DNA from: Nocardioides ungokensis
GTDB lineage: Bacteria > Actinomycetota > Actinomycetes > Propionibacteriales > Nocardioidaceae
NCBI RefSeq assembly: GCF_013466985.1
Contig: NZ_CP059164.1
Coordinates: forward strand, 3,729,001 to 3,793,000
Direction of reading: 5' to 3'
Length of the DNA stretch: 64,000 nucleotides
The translations under genes and the position numbers were made by a program. This document shows positions 18,147 to 26,866 of this stretch, piece by piece. Within the stretch, counting starts at the first letter, position 1. Every line of letters starts with the position of its first letter. The notes under the pieces are model-generated. The model had not been told where the DNA came from. It did not search any database and was given only the letters and a program-made list of their open reading frames with translations.

Positions 18147-19443
18147 CGTCCTCCTGTCGGGCCCCGCGGGGCTGGCGGGGCAGGTGCAGGCGCACCTCGG
18201 TCCCCTCGCCGATCGTCGACCGCACCTCGGCCGATCCGCCGTGCCGGTCCATCCGGTCGACGATGCTGTGGCGTACGCCGTACCGGTCCGCCGGGGTGGC
18301 CTCCGGGTCGAAGCCGCGGCCGCGGTCGCGGACGAACACGTCGACCGCCGACGGCGACACCTCGGCGTACACGTCGACGCGGCCGGCGCCGGCGTGCTTC
18401 GCGGCGTTGGTCACCGCCTCGCGGGTGGCGGCGACGATGGCACGCAGGGACTCGTCGAAGTCGCAGTCCCCCACGGTCACCAGGTCCACCGAGACCCCGT
18501 GGGCGTCCTCGACCGCGGCGGTCGCGCCGCGCAGCGCGCTGGCCAGCGAGCTCTCGTCGGTCGACTCCCCCGAGTAGAGCCAGGAGCGCAGGTCGCGCTC
18601 CTGCGAGCGGGCCAGCCTGGCCACGGTGGGGCCGTCGTCGGCGTTCTTCTGGATCAGGGCCAGCGTCTGCAGCACCGAGTCGTGGAGGTGAGCAGCGACG
18701 TCGGCCCGCTCCTGCGTGCGGACCCGCTCCGCGCGCTCGGCGGTCAGGTCCGAGGCGAGCCGGTAGACCCACGGCCCGACCACGATCGCGATGCCGACCA
18801 CCCCGAGAACGGCCGCGACGCCCACGTCGCGCGCGACGCTGAGCGACCCGCCCCGGAACGCGAAGAGCACCAGCGCGGTCACCACGAGGCCGATGCCGGC
18901 GGCGAGACGGCCGTACGCCGCCCAGCCGCCGTTGCCGAGCACCACCCGCACCGGGTCTATCCGTCCGGTGGTGTCCAGCCAGCGCTCGCGCTGGGCCTCG
19001 TCGGCCTGCCGCCACAGCAGCGCTATGCCGATGACGCCGATGAACAGCGGCCAGAAGAGGGCGCCCCTGCCGAAGACCGCCTCGACCACCAGGACGCCGC
19101 CGAAGGCCAGCGCCGCCAGGGCGATCGCGGGTCCCATGTCGCCGAGCCGACGCATCCGGCCGGGGCGCAGGCCGCCCCGCGAGGCGCTCTCGAGGCCGGG
19201 GGCCCCGGTCTCGAAGCGGGAGTCGGAGGGCAGCACCAGCCACAGGCCGGCGTACAGCGCCACCCCCAGGCCGCCGAGCAGTGCGGTGAGCACGAACGCC
19301 GCCCGCACCCAGAGCACCGGCACCGCCAAGTGGCGCGCCAGTCCGGCCGCGACGCCGCCGATGATCGGCTCCTGCGCGTCGCGGGTGGCGCGACGGACGT
19401 CCCGCGGCACGGCGGGACGCTCGGTGGTGGGTGCGGTGCTCAT
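18136..19443 (-). CDS. PspC-domain sensor histidine kinase
   Basis: A 435-residue membrane kinase. Residues 20-75 form a PspC domain (EPIIGGVAAGLARHLAVPVLWVRAAFVL, LYAGLWLVLPSDS), followed by more hydrophobic helices and then a HisKA_3-type dimerisation helix (RADVAAHLHDSVLQTLALIQ, with the phosphorylatable His in HLHDS). The ATP-binding region is compact: REAVTNAAKHAGAGRVDVY (N box) and VRDRGRGFDP (G box). PspC proteins are associated with envelope stress, so the kinase probably monitors membrane state. It is coupled to the LuxR-type regulator downstream and divergent from three further membrane-protein genes, two of which carry PspC domains. Confidence 0.92.
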   Translation of the reverse strand: MSTAPTTERPAVPRDVRRATRDAQEPIIGGVAAGLARHLAVPVLWVRAAFVLTALLGGLGVALYAGLWLVLPSDSRFETGAPGLESASRGGLRPGRMRRLGDMGPAIALAALAFGGVLVVEAVFGRGALFWPLFIGVIGIALLWRQADEAQRERWLDTTGRIDPVRVVLGNGGWAAYGRLAAGIGLVVTALVLFAFRGGSLSVARDVGVAAVLGVVGIAIVVGPWVYRLASDLTAERAERVRTQERADVAAHLHDSVLQTLALIQKNADDGPTVARLARSQERDLRSWLYSGESTDESSLASALRGATAAVEDAHGVSVDLVTVGDCDFDESLRAIVAATREAVTNAAKHAGAGRVDVYAEVSPSAVDVFVRDRGRGFDPEATPADRYGVRHSIVDRMDRHGGSAEVRSTIGEGTEVRLHLPRQPRGARQEDVDE

Positions 19444-19500
19444 CTCGGCTCAATCGTCACACAGCGGCCGGGTCGCGACCATGAGGACGAACCCCGACGC

Positions 19501-19543
19501 GACCCTGACCCCCGGGACCACCGGACCCCCCGGGATCAGGGTC
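19501..19543. promoter_or_regulatory. Long inverted repeat in the PspC divergent promoter
   Basis: GACCCTGA (19501-19508) and TCAGGGTC (19536-19543) are perfect inverted repeats, and pairing can extend imperfectly through the C/G-rich flanks. It lies between the divergent kinase (start 19443) and PspC (start 19587) genes and is a candidate operator for the response regulator. Confidence 0.5.
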
Positions 19544-19586
19544 GTCCCCGATGGTGCCGGGGCCCCGCGGGCAGCAGGCTGGAGCC

Positions 19587-20831
19587 ATGACAACGACACC
19601 GCCCGAAGCCCCGTCCGGGGCCGACACCCCGCAGGACGGCGGCCCGCGGGTGACCCGCGACGAGGTCCGCGACCTCGGCCGCCTCCGCCGCAGCGTCACC
19701 GACCGCAAGGTGGCCGGCGTGGCCGGCGGCCTGGCCCGCCACCTCGACATCGACCCGGTCATCCTGCGAGTCGCCTTCGTGGTGCTCGTGTTCTTCGGCG
19801 GTGCCGGACTGATCGTGTACGCCGCGTGCTGGCTGCTGGTGCCCGAGGAGGGCAGCGACACAGCACCGTTCCACCTCGACGACCGCAGCCGCACCGTCGC
19901 GCTCGCGGTGGTCGGGGTCCTGGGGCTCGCTGCCCTGCTGGGCCACTCGTGGGGGGCGTTCGGGTTCCCGTGGCCGCTGGCCGTGATCGCACTGCTGGTG
20001 GTGATCGTGCTGACCCGCCGGGACGCGAAGCGGACGCCGCCGCCGGCGTACGGACCGCCCGCCTATGGACCTCCGGCGTACGGGCCGCCCGCCTACGGGC
20101 CCCCGGCGGCCGAGTCGCAGACCCACGAGCTGGCGGTGCCCCCCGCTTATCCGCCCACGTATCCCCCGACCTCCCCTCCGAGCTATCCGCCGGCCGGCTG
20201 GACGGTCCCGGCACCGGTCCCCCCTCGCTCCCCGCGCAAGCGCGGACCGATCCTGTTCTGGTTCACCCTGGCCCTGATCGCCCTCGCCGAGGGCGTGCTC
20301 GGGATCGTCGACCTCGCAGGGGCCTCCATCGCCGGCCCGGCCTACCCGGCCCTGGCGGTCGGGATCACCGGGCTGATGCTGCTGGTGGGTGCCTTCTGGG
20401 GCCGCGCCGGCGGGCTGATCCTGGTCGGCCTGGTGTCCGCCGTGGCACTGGCCGGCACGACCGTCGCCGACCGGTGGGACGGCACCACGCTGCACGCGAC
20501 ACCGACCTCGGCGTCCCACGTGCGCGACAGCTACGACATCTCCAACGGCGAGATCGTGCTCGACCTCACCGACGTGAGCAGCCTCAGCGCCCTCGACGGC
20601 CGCACGGTGCACCTGCGCGGCGACGTCGGCCACCTCGAGGTCATCGTCCCCGACGGGCTCGACACGACCGTCCACGCGAAGGTCCACGGGCCTGGCGCCA
20701 TCAGGCTCTTCGGCCAGGACTCGGGTGGCGTCGACGTGACGATGAACCGCCAGCACGACGGCGGCCGCAAGGCGCCCGAGCTCACCATCGACGCCGACCT
20801 GAGCGTCGGGCAGATCGAGGTTCACCAGTGA
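19587..20831 (+). CDS. PspC-domain membrane protein with DUF-type outer beta domain
   Basis: A 414-residue protein. The PspC domain occupies roughly residues 35-95 (RSVTDRKVAGVAGGLARHLDIDPVILRVAF, VYAACWLLVPEE). Next come two hydrophobic helices, then a cytoplasmic proline-rich linker with four exact PPAYG pentapeptides (about 20038-20100) and further PPTYPPT repeats. Three more helices follow, then a C-terminal soluble region (YDISNGEIVLDLTDVSSLSALDGRTVHLRGDVGHLEVIVPDG) resembling the beta-solenoid/adhesin-like domain often paired with PspC in Gram-positive bacteria. Start ATG 19587 has GGAG nine nt before it. It heads a three-gene operon divergent from the PspC kinase, its probable regulator. 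Confidence 0.85.
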   Translation: MTTTPPEAPSGADTPQDGGPRVTRDEVRDLGRLRRSVTDRKVAGVAGGLARHLDIDPVILRVAFVVLVFFGGAGLIVYAACWLLVPEEGSDTAPFHLDDRSRTVALAVVGVLGLAALLGHSWGAFGFPWPLAVIALLVVIVLTRRDAKRTPPPAYGPPAYGPPAYGPPAYGPPAAESQTHELAVPPAYPPTYPPTSPPSYPPAGWTVPAPVPPRSPRKRGPILFWFTLALIALAEGVLGIVDLAGASIAGPAYPALAVGITGLMLLVGAFWGRAGGLILVGLVSAVALAGTTVADRWDGTTLHATPTSASHVRDSYDISNGEIVLDLTDVSSLSALDGRTVHLRGDVGHLEVIVPDGLDTTVHAKVHGPGAIRLFGQDSGGVDVTMNRQHDGGRKAPELTIDADLSVGQIEVHQ

Positions 20832-20845
20832 TGAAGGAGACGAGC

Positions 20846-21265
20846 ATGAGCGACGTCGACCAGACCAGCGACCGGCCCAGCGGCAGGCCCAGCGACAGGC
20901 CCAGCGGCCGCCACCCCGTCAGCATCGGACACCTGGTCATGGGCCTGGCGTTCCTCGGCCTGGTCGCGGTGTGGGCCCTGGTCCAGGGCGGCGTGGTCGA
21001 CAACCGCGACATCCGGTGGCTGCTGCCCCTCCCCTGGGTCGTGGCCGGCATCGTCGGCCTGCTGGCCACCACGCTGACGAGCCGGGACCGCTGGGGCACC
21101 CGCCGCACCGGGTGGGTCGATGACCAGCCCCGCGACTGGGGAAACCACCAGTCCGGCGGGGTCGGCGACGGCCCCGCGGCCGGGGCGACCCCCGAGCCCA
21201 CCACCGAGCCCACCACCGAGATCACCACCCCGATCGAGCAGGACCCCACCGAGGAGAACCGATGA
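20846..21265 (+). CDS. Small two-helix membrane protein in the PspC operon
   Basis: A 139-residue protein of unknown function. The N-terminus is a short polar repeat (SDRPSGRPSDRPSGR), then two hydrophobic helices (SIGHLVMGLAFLGLVAVWALVQGGV and WLLPLPWVVAGIVGLLATTL) and an acidic, Thr/Pro-rich tail (EPTTEPTTEITTPIEQDPTEE). I chose ATG 20846 rather than ATG 20831, which overlaps the upstream stop, because AAGGAG at 20834-20839 is ideally spaced for the later start. Its stop overlaps the start of the next PspC gene. Position suggests it acts with the PspC proteins in envelope stress. Confidence 0.75.
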   Translation: MSDVDQTSDRPSGRPSDRPSGRHPVSIGHLVMGLAFLGLVAVWALVQGGVVDNRDIRWLLPLPWVVAGIVGLLATTLTSRDRWGTRRTGWVDDQPRDWGNHQSGGVGDGPAAGATPEPTTEPTTEITTPIEQDPTEENR

Positions 21266-21474
21266 GCACCCCGCAGCCCGCCCCCACCAATCCCAGGCGC
21301 CTGGTCCGACGGCGCGACGACCGGATGATCGCGGGCGTCTGCTCGGGGGTGGCGGCCTACCTCGGCGTCGACGTGACGCTGGTCCGGCTGATCACGGTCC
21401 TCGGTGCGATCTTCGGCTTCGGCACCTTCATCGTCGCCTACGTCGTCGGCTGGCTGCTGATCCCCGAGGAGTGA
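21262..21474 (+). CDS. Minimal PspC-domain protein
   Basis: A 70-residue protein that is almost entirely a PspC domain: LVRRRDDRMIAGVCSGVAAYLGVDVTLVRLITVLGAIFGFGTFIVAYVVGWLLIPEE. One amphipathic and one membrane helix are expected. ATG 21262 overlaps the preceding stop by 4 bp. The 3' end overlaps the convergent GDPD gene by 37 bp on opposite strands, leaving no room for a separate terminator. It is the third PspC domain in this locus, with the kinase and the larger membrane protein. Confidence 0.9.
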   Translation: MSTPQPAPTNPRRLVRRRDDRMIAGVCSGVAAYLGVDVTLVRLITVLGAIFGFGTFIVAYVVGWLLIPEE

Positions 21475-22457
21475 GCGACCCACGTGTCCCGGGCGCCGGC
21501 CACCCGGTCGGGGTGGTCGGTGATCAGCCCGTCGACGCCCAGGTCGAGCAGGTGACGCGTCTCGGCGGCCAGGTCGCCGTGCCGGCGGCCGCCCTCGCCC
21601 GACCGGAAGGCCCGGCCGAGGAATCGGTTCTCGGCCCGCAGCGTCCAGGCGTGGACCGTGAGCCACTCGCGGTGTGCACGGCGCACCAGCCGGCGCCCCA
21701 GCCCCTCACGCAGCAGCAGGTCCTTGCGGGCGCCGATCCCGTCGGCGTACGCCGCGATGCCGGCCAGCCGGGCGCGGGTGACCTGCTCACGGCGATCGAC
21801 GAGCTGCACCAGCGGCACCCGGACCTGTCCGGCGAGCCGGCGCAGCACCTCGTCCTCGAAGGCCATCACGCTCACACGCGACCGGTCGTGGTCGAGCCCC
21901 AGCCGACGCAGGGTGTCGTGCACCAAGGCGTCGAGCGGCAGCCCGGCCGCCTGGTGGTGCGCCGCGTGCTTGAGCTCGGCCAGCACCCCCACCGACCTGC
22001 CGTGCACCGCGGACTCGGCGCGGACCAGTCGCACCACCTCCTCGAAGGTGGCGACCCGGTGCCGCCCGTCGTGGGCCGCACTGCCGGCCCGGGCGCGCGG
22101 CATCCGCTCCCGCGCGGTGAGCGTCCTGAGCTCCGCCAGGTCGAGGTCCTGGACGAACCACCCCGTCACCGGCTCCCCGTCGACCACCTTGGTGGTGTGG
22201 CGTGAGGCGAGCTCGGGACGGGTGGCCACGTCGGTGGTGCGGCTGAGCTCGAGGTCGTGCCGGACGACGAGCACGCCGTCGCGGGTGGCGACCAGGTCGA
22301 GCTCGACGTCGTCGGCGCCCTGGGCCATACCGACCCGGAAGGCCTCGAGGGTGTGCTCGGGCCGGTAGCCGCTGGCCCCGCGGTGGGCGGCCACCGCGGG
22401 CGTCACGACGAGCGGCGACGAGACGGGGGCACGGGAGGAGAGCAAGGAAGCGGTCAC
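21438..22457 (-). CDS. Glycerophosphodiester phosphodiesterase
   Basis: GDPD-family enzyme (339 residues) that hydrolyses glycerophosphodiesters to glycerol-3-phosphate and an alcohol. Catalytic motifs are AAHRGASGYRPEHT (His/Arg/Glu), DDVELDLVATRDGVLVVRHD (metal-binding Glu/Asp and general-base His) and, near the end, LTVHAWTLRAENRF and GVDGLITDHPD. There is no signal peptide, so it is probably cytoplasmic. Its 3' end overlaps the convergent minimal PspC gene. The released glycerol-3-phosphate could feed the GlpD encoded at 60.7 kb, a metabolic link only. Confidence 0.9.
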   Translation of the reverse strand: MTASLLSSRAPVSSPLVVTPAVAAHRGASGYRPEHTLEAFRVGMAQGADDVELDLVATRDGVLVVRHDLELSRTTDVATRPELASRHTTKVVDGEPVTGWFVQDLDLAELRTLTARERMPRARAGSAAHDGRHRVATFEEVVRLVRAESAVHGRSVGVLAELKHAAHHQAAGLPLDALVHDTLRRLGLDHDRSRVSVMAFEDEVLRRLAGQVRVPLVQLVDRREQVTRARLAGIAAYADGIGARKDLLLREGLGRRLVRRAHREWLTVHAWTLRAENRFLGRAFRSGEGGRRHGDLAAETRHLLDLGVDGLITDHPDRVAGARDTWVAHSSGISSQPTT

Positions 22458-22548
22458 GGCGTCAGCAGACCGGCCCGAGGTGGATCCGCGGCGGGATCGA
22501 CGTGAACCCCGGATGACCGTCGGCGTACACCCCCGTCAGGATGGGGTG

Positions 22549-23091
22549 ATGACGCTGCCCAGCCTCGGTGCCCTGACCTCCCTGCCCACCTCCGAGCACC
22601 TCCACCTGCTCGGTGACCCCGTCGCCGCGATGCTCGGCGGGTGGCCGCAAGCCGCCCGGGTCGCCGTCGTGGAGATCGACCCGGAGCTCGCCGACACCGC
22701 CGCGATGTCCGAGGCCTACGACGTGCCGCTCACCGCGAGCGCCAACTGCGTCGTGGTCGCCGGCCGTCGCGGCGGCGAGGAGCGGGTCGCTGCCTGTGTC
22801 GTCCGCGCCGACACCCGCGCCGACGTCAACAACCTGGTCAAGCGCACGCTCGACGTGCGCAAGGCGTCGTTCCTGTCCACCGACCGCGCGGTCGAGGAGT
22901 CGGGGATGGAGTACGGCGGCATCACGCCGCTGGGGCTGCCCGCGCACTGGCGGGTGCTGGTCGACGCGCGCGTCGTCGACATCGAGGTCGCGGTCGTCGG
23001 GTCCGGCGTACGCCGTTCGAAGCTGCTGCTGCCGGGCCACCTGATCGCGGAGCTCCCGGGCGCGGAGGTGGTCGACGGCCTCGGGGTGTGA
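22549..23091 (+). CDS. YbaK/ProX-family aminoacyl-tRNA deacylase-like protein
   Basis: A 180-residue single-domain YbaK/EbsC protein; relatives hydrolyse mischarged tRNAs (for example Cys- or Ala-tRNAPro) in trans. Visible family blocks are ASANCVVVAGRRGGEERVAACVVRADTRAD, LVKRTLDVRKASFLSTDRA (conserved Lys) and YGGITPLGLPAHWRVLVDARV. ATG 22549 follows a CAGGAT hexamer (22537-22542) by 6 nt, so it is probably leaderless. Upstream ATGs were rejected because similarity starts at this one. It is divergent from the GDPD gene. Confidence 0.85.
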   Translation: MTLPSLGALTSLPTSEHLHLLGDPVAAMLGGWPQAARVAVVEIDPELADTAAMSEAYDVPLTASANCVVVAGRRGGEERVAACVVRADTRADVNNLVKRTLDVRKASFLSTDRAVEESGMEYGGITPLGLPAHWRVLVDARVVDIEVAVVGSGVRRSKLLLPGHLIAELPGAEVVDGLGV

Positions 23092-23124
23092 GACGCGCGC
23101 ACGATCGTGGTCCAGAATGCGGCC

Positions 23125-23607
23125 ATGGGAGACGAGAGCGAGAAGCAGTCGGGGCGGGACGAGACCGAGGAGGAGCGCCTCGACCGCAAGTGGAACGACC
23201 TGCTCCAGGAGCTGCGCGTCATGCAGACCGGGGCCCAGCTGACGGCGGGATTCCTGCTGACGCTGCCGTTCCAGCAGATGTTCGCCAGCCTCGACCACTT
23301 CCAGAAGGGTCTCTACCTCCTCCTGGTCCTGACGGCGGCCCTCACGACGGCGACCGTGATGGGCCCGGTCGCGGTGCACCGCCGGCTGTCGGGCGAGCAC
23401 GTCAAGGAGCGCGTCGTCGCCACCGCGCACCGGCTGGTCCACCTGGTGCTGCTGGGGGTCTCGACGCTGATCGCCGGGATGGCGCTGCTGATCTTCGACG
23501 TGGTCGTCGACCGCGCCTGGGCGGTGACCGTGGCGGTGGTGCTGCTCGCCTACCTGGTCACCGTGCTGGTGGTGCTCCCGTCCCGCCTCTCCGACGAGAA
23601 GTTCTGA
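23125..23607 (+). CDS. DUF6328 membrane protein (copy 1)
   Basis: A 160-residue protein with the DUF6328 pattern: an acidic N-terminus, then WNDLLQELRVMQTGAQLTAGFLLTLPFQQMFASLD, followed by helices in LLLVLTAALTTATVMGPVAVHR, LVLLGVSTLIAGMALLIFDVV and VTVAVVLLAYLVTVLVVLPS. Function is unknown. ATG 23125 is 6 nt after CAGAAT (23113-23118). It is immediately followed by the lipoprotein gene (3-bp gap), so they are probably co-transcribed. A second DUF6328 gene lies at 33.4-34.0 kb. Confidence 0.85.
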   Translation: MGDESEKQSGRDETEEERLDRKWNDLLQELRVMQTGAQLTAGFLLTLPFQQMFASLDHFQKGLYLLLVLTAALTTATVMGPVAVHRRLSGEHVKERVVATAHRLVHLVLLGVSTLIAGMALLIFDVVVDRAWAVTVAVVLLAYLVTVLVVLPSRLSDEKF

Positions 23608-23610
23608 CCC

Positions 23611-24522
23611 GTGCGGTCCGGCCTGCGCGCGGTGGTCGTCGTCCTGCTGCTGGCAGGGCTGGCCGCCGGGTGCGGGCCGGGTGACGCACCGGACGCGTCG
23701 CCGAGCTCGTCGTCGCCGGCCTCCGCGTCGCCGCCGGTGCCGACGCTGACACCCATCGAGCTGCCGCCGCCGGGGCCGCCCACCGGCAAGCTCCTCGCCG
23801 ACCTGCGCCAGTCCTCGCGGGACGCCGCGCTGGGTCGGATGGAGGTCTGGATCGGCAACGACACCCGCCACGACGTGACCCCCATCCGGATCCGCTACAC
23901 CGACCCGCGGTTCCGCCGTCCGGTCGCCGGAGAGCGGCTGCGGCTCAACCCGTCGCGCTCCGAGCGCGGCTACCCGCTCACCCTGCCGACGCGACCAGTG
24001 TGCGGCGCGCACCGCGGTCCGGCCCGGCTCAGCGTGACGTACGGCGGCCGGACGGTCTCGCTGCCGGTCACCGACGACAACGACATCGTGGCCCGGTACG
24101 TCGCCTCACGCTGCCTCGAGCTCGCCGTCGACCGGGTGGCGGTGCTGGAGTTCGCCGACCGGGTGCCCACCGACGGCACCAGGGAGGGAGCGACCGGGAC
24201 CCTGACCCTCCTCGCTCGCCCGACCGGCGCGGCCGGACAAGTGCTGCGGATCGACTCGGTGGGCGGCACGCCCCTGCTCGGCGCCGCGGGCCCGGCGTGG
24301 CGTCCCCGGGTGACGGTGCGCGGGGACGGCCCGGTGCGGCGCATCGAGCTGCCGGTCCGGCCGGCACGCTGCGACGACCACGTCTTCATGGAGTCGGGGG
24401 GCGCCACGGCGTTCCTCGTCTCGCTGCACCTCGACGGCCGGCCGGGGAGCCTCGTGGTCCGGATGAGCCCGACCGGCGCCCGCGCAGCCATCGGCTTCGC
24501 ACGGGACTCCTGCGGTCTCTGA
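23611..24522 (+). CDS. Lipoprotein of unknown function
   Basis: A 303-residue exported protein. The N-terminus is a lipoprotein signal (VVVVLLLAGLAAGC, lipobox LAAGC with the lipidated Cys at about residue 21), then a low-complexity Ser/Pro linker and a beta-rich body. Four further cysteines (PVCGAH, SRCLEL, ARCDDH, DSCGL) probably make disulfides. The start is GTG, three bp after the DUF6328 stop, so translation is likely coupled. I recognise no enzymatic motif. Confidence 0.8.
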   Translation: MRSGLRAVVVVLLLAGLAAGCGPGDAPDASPSSSSPASASPPVPTLTPIELPPPGPPTGKLLADLRQSSRDAALGRMEVWIGNDTRHDVTPIRIRYTDPRFRRPVAGERLRLNPSRSERGYPLTLPTRPVCGAHRGPARLSVTYGGRTVSLPVTDDNDIVARYVASRCLELAVDRVAVLEFADRVPTDGTREGATGTLTLLARPTGAAGQVLRIDSVGGTPLLGAAGPAWRPRVTVRGDGPVRRIELPVRPARCDDHVFMESGGATAFLVSLHLDGRPGSLVVRMSPTGARAAIGFARDSCGL

Positions 24523-24533
24523 CCAGCCCAGAC

Positions 24534-25298
24534 CTATCCGGAAGTCAACCCGGACGCGGTCGTGGTCGGCACCTGCTCGCCCGCCTCCACCGCGAACGGC
24601 AGCGTGTTGGCCACGGGAGGAAGCGGGCAGGTGGCGAACTCGGTGTAGGCGCACGGCATGTTGAACGCGCGGTTGAAGTCGAGGTGCACGAGGCCGTCGG
24701 GCGACGGCGGCGCGGTCAGGAGCTGTCGGTTGGCCGGGTAGGTGGTGATGCCCGACGTGGCGTCGCGGAACAGGATCCACAGCGAGCCGTCGTCCTCTCC
24801 CCAGGCCACCAGCCGGTGCTCGCTGCCGGCGTGATCGAAGACGACCTCGCCCACGGCATCGCCGTCGGCCGTCCGGTAGGGCTCGTACCGCGCAGGCACG
24901 ACCCAGACGGGGTCGGGGGCGTAGCACGGGGTGCCGCGGTAGGCGCGCAGGTTCGGCGAGTCCGGATGCCGGGGGCGGACGATGGTGCGTCCCTCGCGGT
25001 CGGCCACCTGCGCGACGGCATCGCCGAAGGTCACGCTCAGCCCGACGTCGTCGAGCGGTCCGAGCCGGTGCACGCCCTCGGTGAGCAGGGTGCTCCCGGC
25101 AGCCAGGGCCTCGTCCGGTCCGAGGGTGACGGTCGCGCCGTGCTCGTCGGAGCACCACTCCCCCGGGACGTCGTCGAAGCCCTGGGGCGTGTCCGTCAGC
25201 CAGTGGATCGCGGTGATCGCCAGCCACCCGTGCGGGTCCCGCAGCCTTGCCTCCCGGGCGTCACGCCAACCCTGCCACTCGCCGAGGAACTCACTCAC
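24534..25298 (-). CDS. DUF1684 family protein
   Basis: A 254-residue protein matching the DUF1684 layout: FLGEWQGWRDAREARLRDPHGWLAITAIHWL at the N-terminus, a central YRGTPCYAPDPVWVVPARYEPY, and a conserved C-terminal block LDFNRAFNMPCAYTEFATCPLPPVANTLPFAVEAGE. The biochemical function is not established. There is no signal peptide. The start is GTG 25298, with CACGAT at 25305-25310 six nt upstream, so the message is probably leaderless. It is convergent with the lipoprotein gene, 11 bp apart. Confidence 0.88.
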   Translation of the reverse strand: MSEFLGEWQGWRDAREARLRDPHGWLAITAIHWLTDTPQGFDDVPGEWCSDEHGATVTLGPDEALAAGSTLLTEGVHRLGPLDDVGLSVTFGDAVAQVADREGRTIVRPRHPDSPNLRAYRGTPCYAPDPVWVVPARYEPYRTADGDAVGEVVFDHAGSEHRLVAWGEDDGSLWILFRDATSGITTYPANRQLLTAPPSPDGLVHLDFNRAFNMPCAYTEFATCPLPPVANTLPFAVEAGEQVPTTTASGLTSG

Positions 25299-25382
25299 CG
25301 CGGCATCGTGTCAGGCGCGGTCCGGTCGGGACCCGCCGGTACGCCGCGATGAATCCGGCGACGTCGCCGGGTCAGTCCCGGC

Positions 25383-25980
25383 ATGGGAACCGTGATCATG
25401 CACGCAGTGGCATCTCTGGACGGCTTCATCGCTGACGAGAACGACGACGTGGGGCCGCTCTTCGAGTGGTACTTCAACGGTGACACCCCCATCGTCGAGG
25501 ACGCGCAGGGCGAAGCACACGGGCCGTTCCGGATCAGCCGACGCTCCCACGAGTACGTCAGCGCGATGTGGGGCAGCATCGGCGCCACGATCCAGGGACG
25601 GCACCTGTTCGACCTGACCAACGGCTGGGAGGCCGACCCACCGGCCGGCGAGCACCTGGTCGTGGTGTCGCACCGGCCCAAGCCGGAGGGGTGGCACCCC
25701 GAGGCCGACGTCCCGTTCGTCGACGACGTCACCGCGGCGGTCGAGGAGGCGAAGCAGCGTGCCGGTGACCGGGTGGTCGCGCTCTGCGCCGGGAACGTCG
25801 GAGGGCAGGCGCTGGCCCTCGGCCTCGTGGACGAGGTGGCGATCGACGTCGTGCCGGTGGTGTTCGGCAAGGGCAAGCGGTTACTTCGGCCCGGTCGACT
25901 CGCAGACCCTGCTCGAGGACCCCTACGTCGTCATCCCGGGCGACCGGGTCCTCCACCTGCGCTACCGCGTCCGCCGCTGA
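25383..25980 (+). CDS. Dihydrofolate-reductase/RibD C-terminal family protein (one frameshift)
   Basis: NADPH-dependent reductase-like domain of about 198 residues. Family features: VIMHAVASLDGFIADENDDVG at the start, SIGATIQGRHLFDLTNGW, VVVSHRPKPEGW, and VVALCAGNVGGQALALGLVDEVAIDVVPVVFGKGKR. An extra T near 25881 shifts the frame; removing it restores YFGPVDSQTLLEDPYVV and the end at 25980. Members of this family are of varied or unknown substrate and are often not true DHFR. It stands alone between two unrelated genes. The break is probably a sequence error because both sides fit the family. Confidence 0.85.
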
Positions 25981-25984
25981 GGGG

Positions 25985-26827
25985 TCAGGACCGGAACCGT
26001 CGCTGCAGGTCGGCGTAGCCGATCGCACCGTCGAGGAAGCCGAGCGTCCCGGAGTCGAGCAGCTCGCGTCCCGCGCGCTCCAGCATGCTGAGCGTGGCTC
26101 GGGCGAGGCTGCCGCCCAGGCTGACGCGCTTGACGCCGAGGGAGAAGAACGTGGGCGCGTCGATGGTGTTCGCCAGCCCTGCCACCACGTTGAGCGGACC
26201 GGGGACGGCTGCCGCGAGCCTGCGAATCGTGTCCTCCTCGACGACACCGGGCACGAACACGCAGTCGGCCCCCGCCTCGACGTTCCGGACCGCCCGATCG
26301 ACCGTCTCCGCGAAGACGTCGCCGGTCGTGCCGGCGAAGTAGGTGTCGGTCCGGGCGTTCAGGACGAAGGTGCCGCGGGGCGCCGCGGCCCGCGCGGCCG
26401 CGATGCGGTCGACCGCCTCGTCGACGCCGAACAGACCGCCATCTGCGGCGTCCTCGATGTTGGCGCCCACCACCCCGAGCTCCACCGCCAGGGCCACGGT
26501 GCGGCCGACGTCGGCCGCCGTCGCGCCGTATCCCGCTTCGAGGTCGGCCGTCACCGGCACGCTCACTGCTGCCGCGATGCGACCGATGTGCTCGAGCATC
26601 CTGTCGCGGTCCATCGCTCCGCCGTCCGGGACCCCGCAGGACCACGCGATGCCCGCGCTGGTCGTGGCGATGGCCGGGAAGCCGACCTGCTCGAGGATCC
26701 GCGCGGAGCCCGGGTCCCAGGCGTTGGGGAGCACGAAGCCCGGACCGGCGTGCAGGGCCAGGAGAGCGGCCGCCTTCTCGCGCGTGGGCACGACCCCATG
26801 ATCGGGGATCGCGGGCTCGGGCGACAC
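25985..26827 (-). CDS. Isocitrate lyase / PEP phosphonomutase family protein
   Basis: TIM-barrel C-C or P-C lyase/mutase family member, about 268-280 residues. Signature features are GFVLPNAWDPGSARILEQVGFPAIATTSAGIAW, PVTADLEAGYG (metal-binding Asp/Glu), VGANIEDA, FVLNARTDTYF and CVFVPGVVEEDTI. The KKCGH motif of true isocitrate lyase is absent, so it is a PEPM/oxaloacetate-decarboxylase-like member of unknown substrate. The start is uncertain: GTG 26827 opens the frame, but GTG 26791 (VPTREKAAALLALHAGP) fits the family better and has GATCAT six nt before it. It ends 4 bp from the opposing reductase-like gene. Confidence 0.88.
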   Translation of the reverse strand: MSPEPAIPDHGVVPTREKAAALLALHAGPGFVLPNAWDPGSARILEQVGFPAIATTSAGIAWSCGVPDGGAMDRDRMLEHIGRIAAAVSVPVTADLEAGYGATAADVGRTVALAVELGVVGANIEDAADGGLFGVDEAVDRIAAARAAAPRGTFVLNARTDTYFAGTTGDVFAETVDRAVRNVEAGADCVFVPGVVEEDTIRRLAAAVPGPLNVVAGLANTIDAPTFFSLGVKRVSLGGSLARATLSMLERAGRELLDSGTLGFLDGAIGYADLQRRFRS

Positions 26828-26866
26828 CCCTCGCCCGCAGACGTCAGTCGCCAGTCTTCGTGTTGG

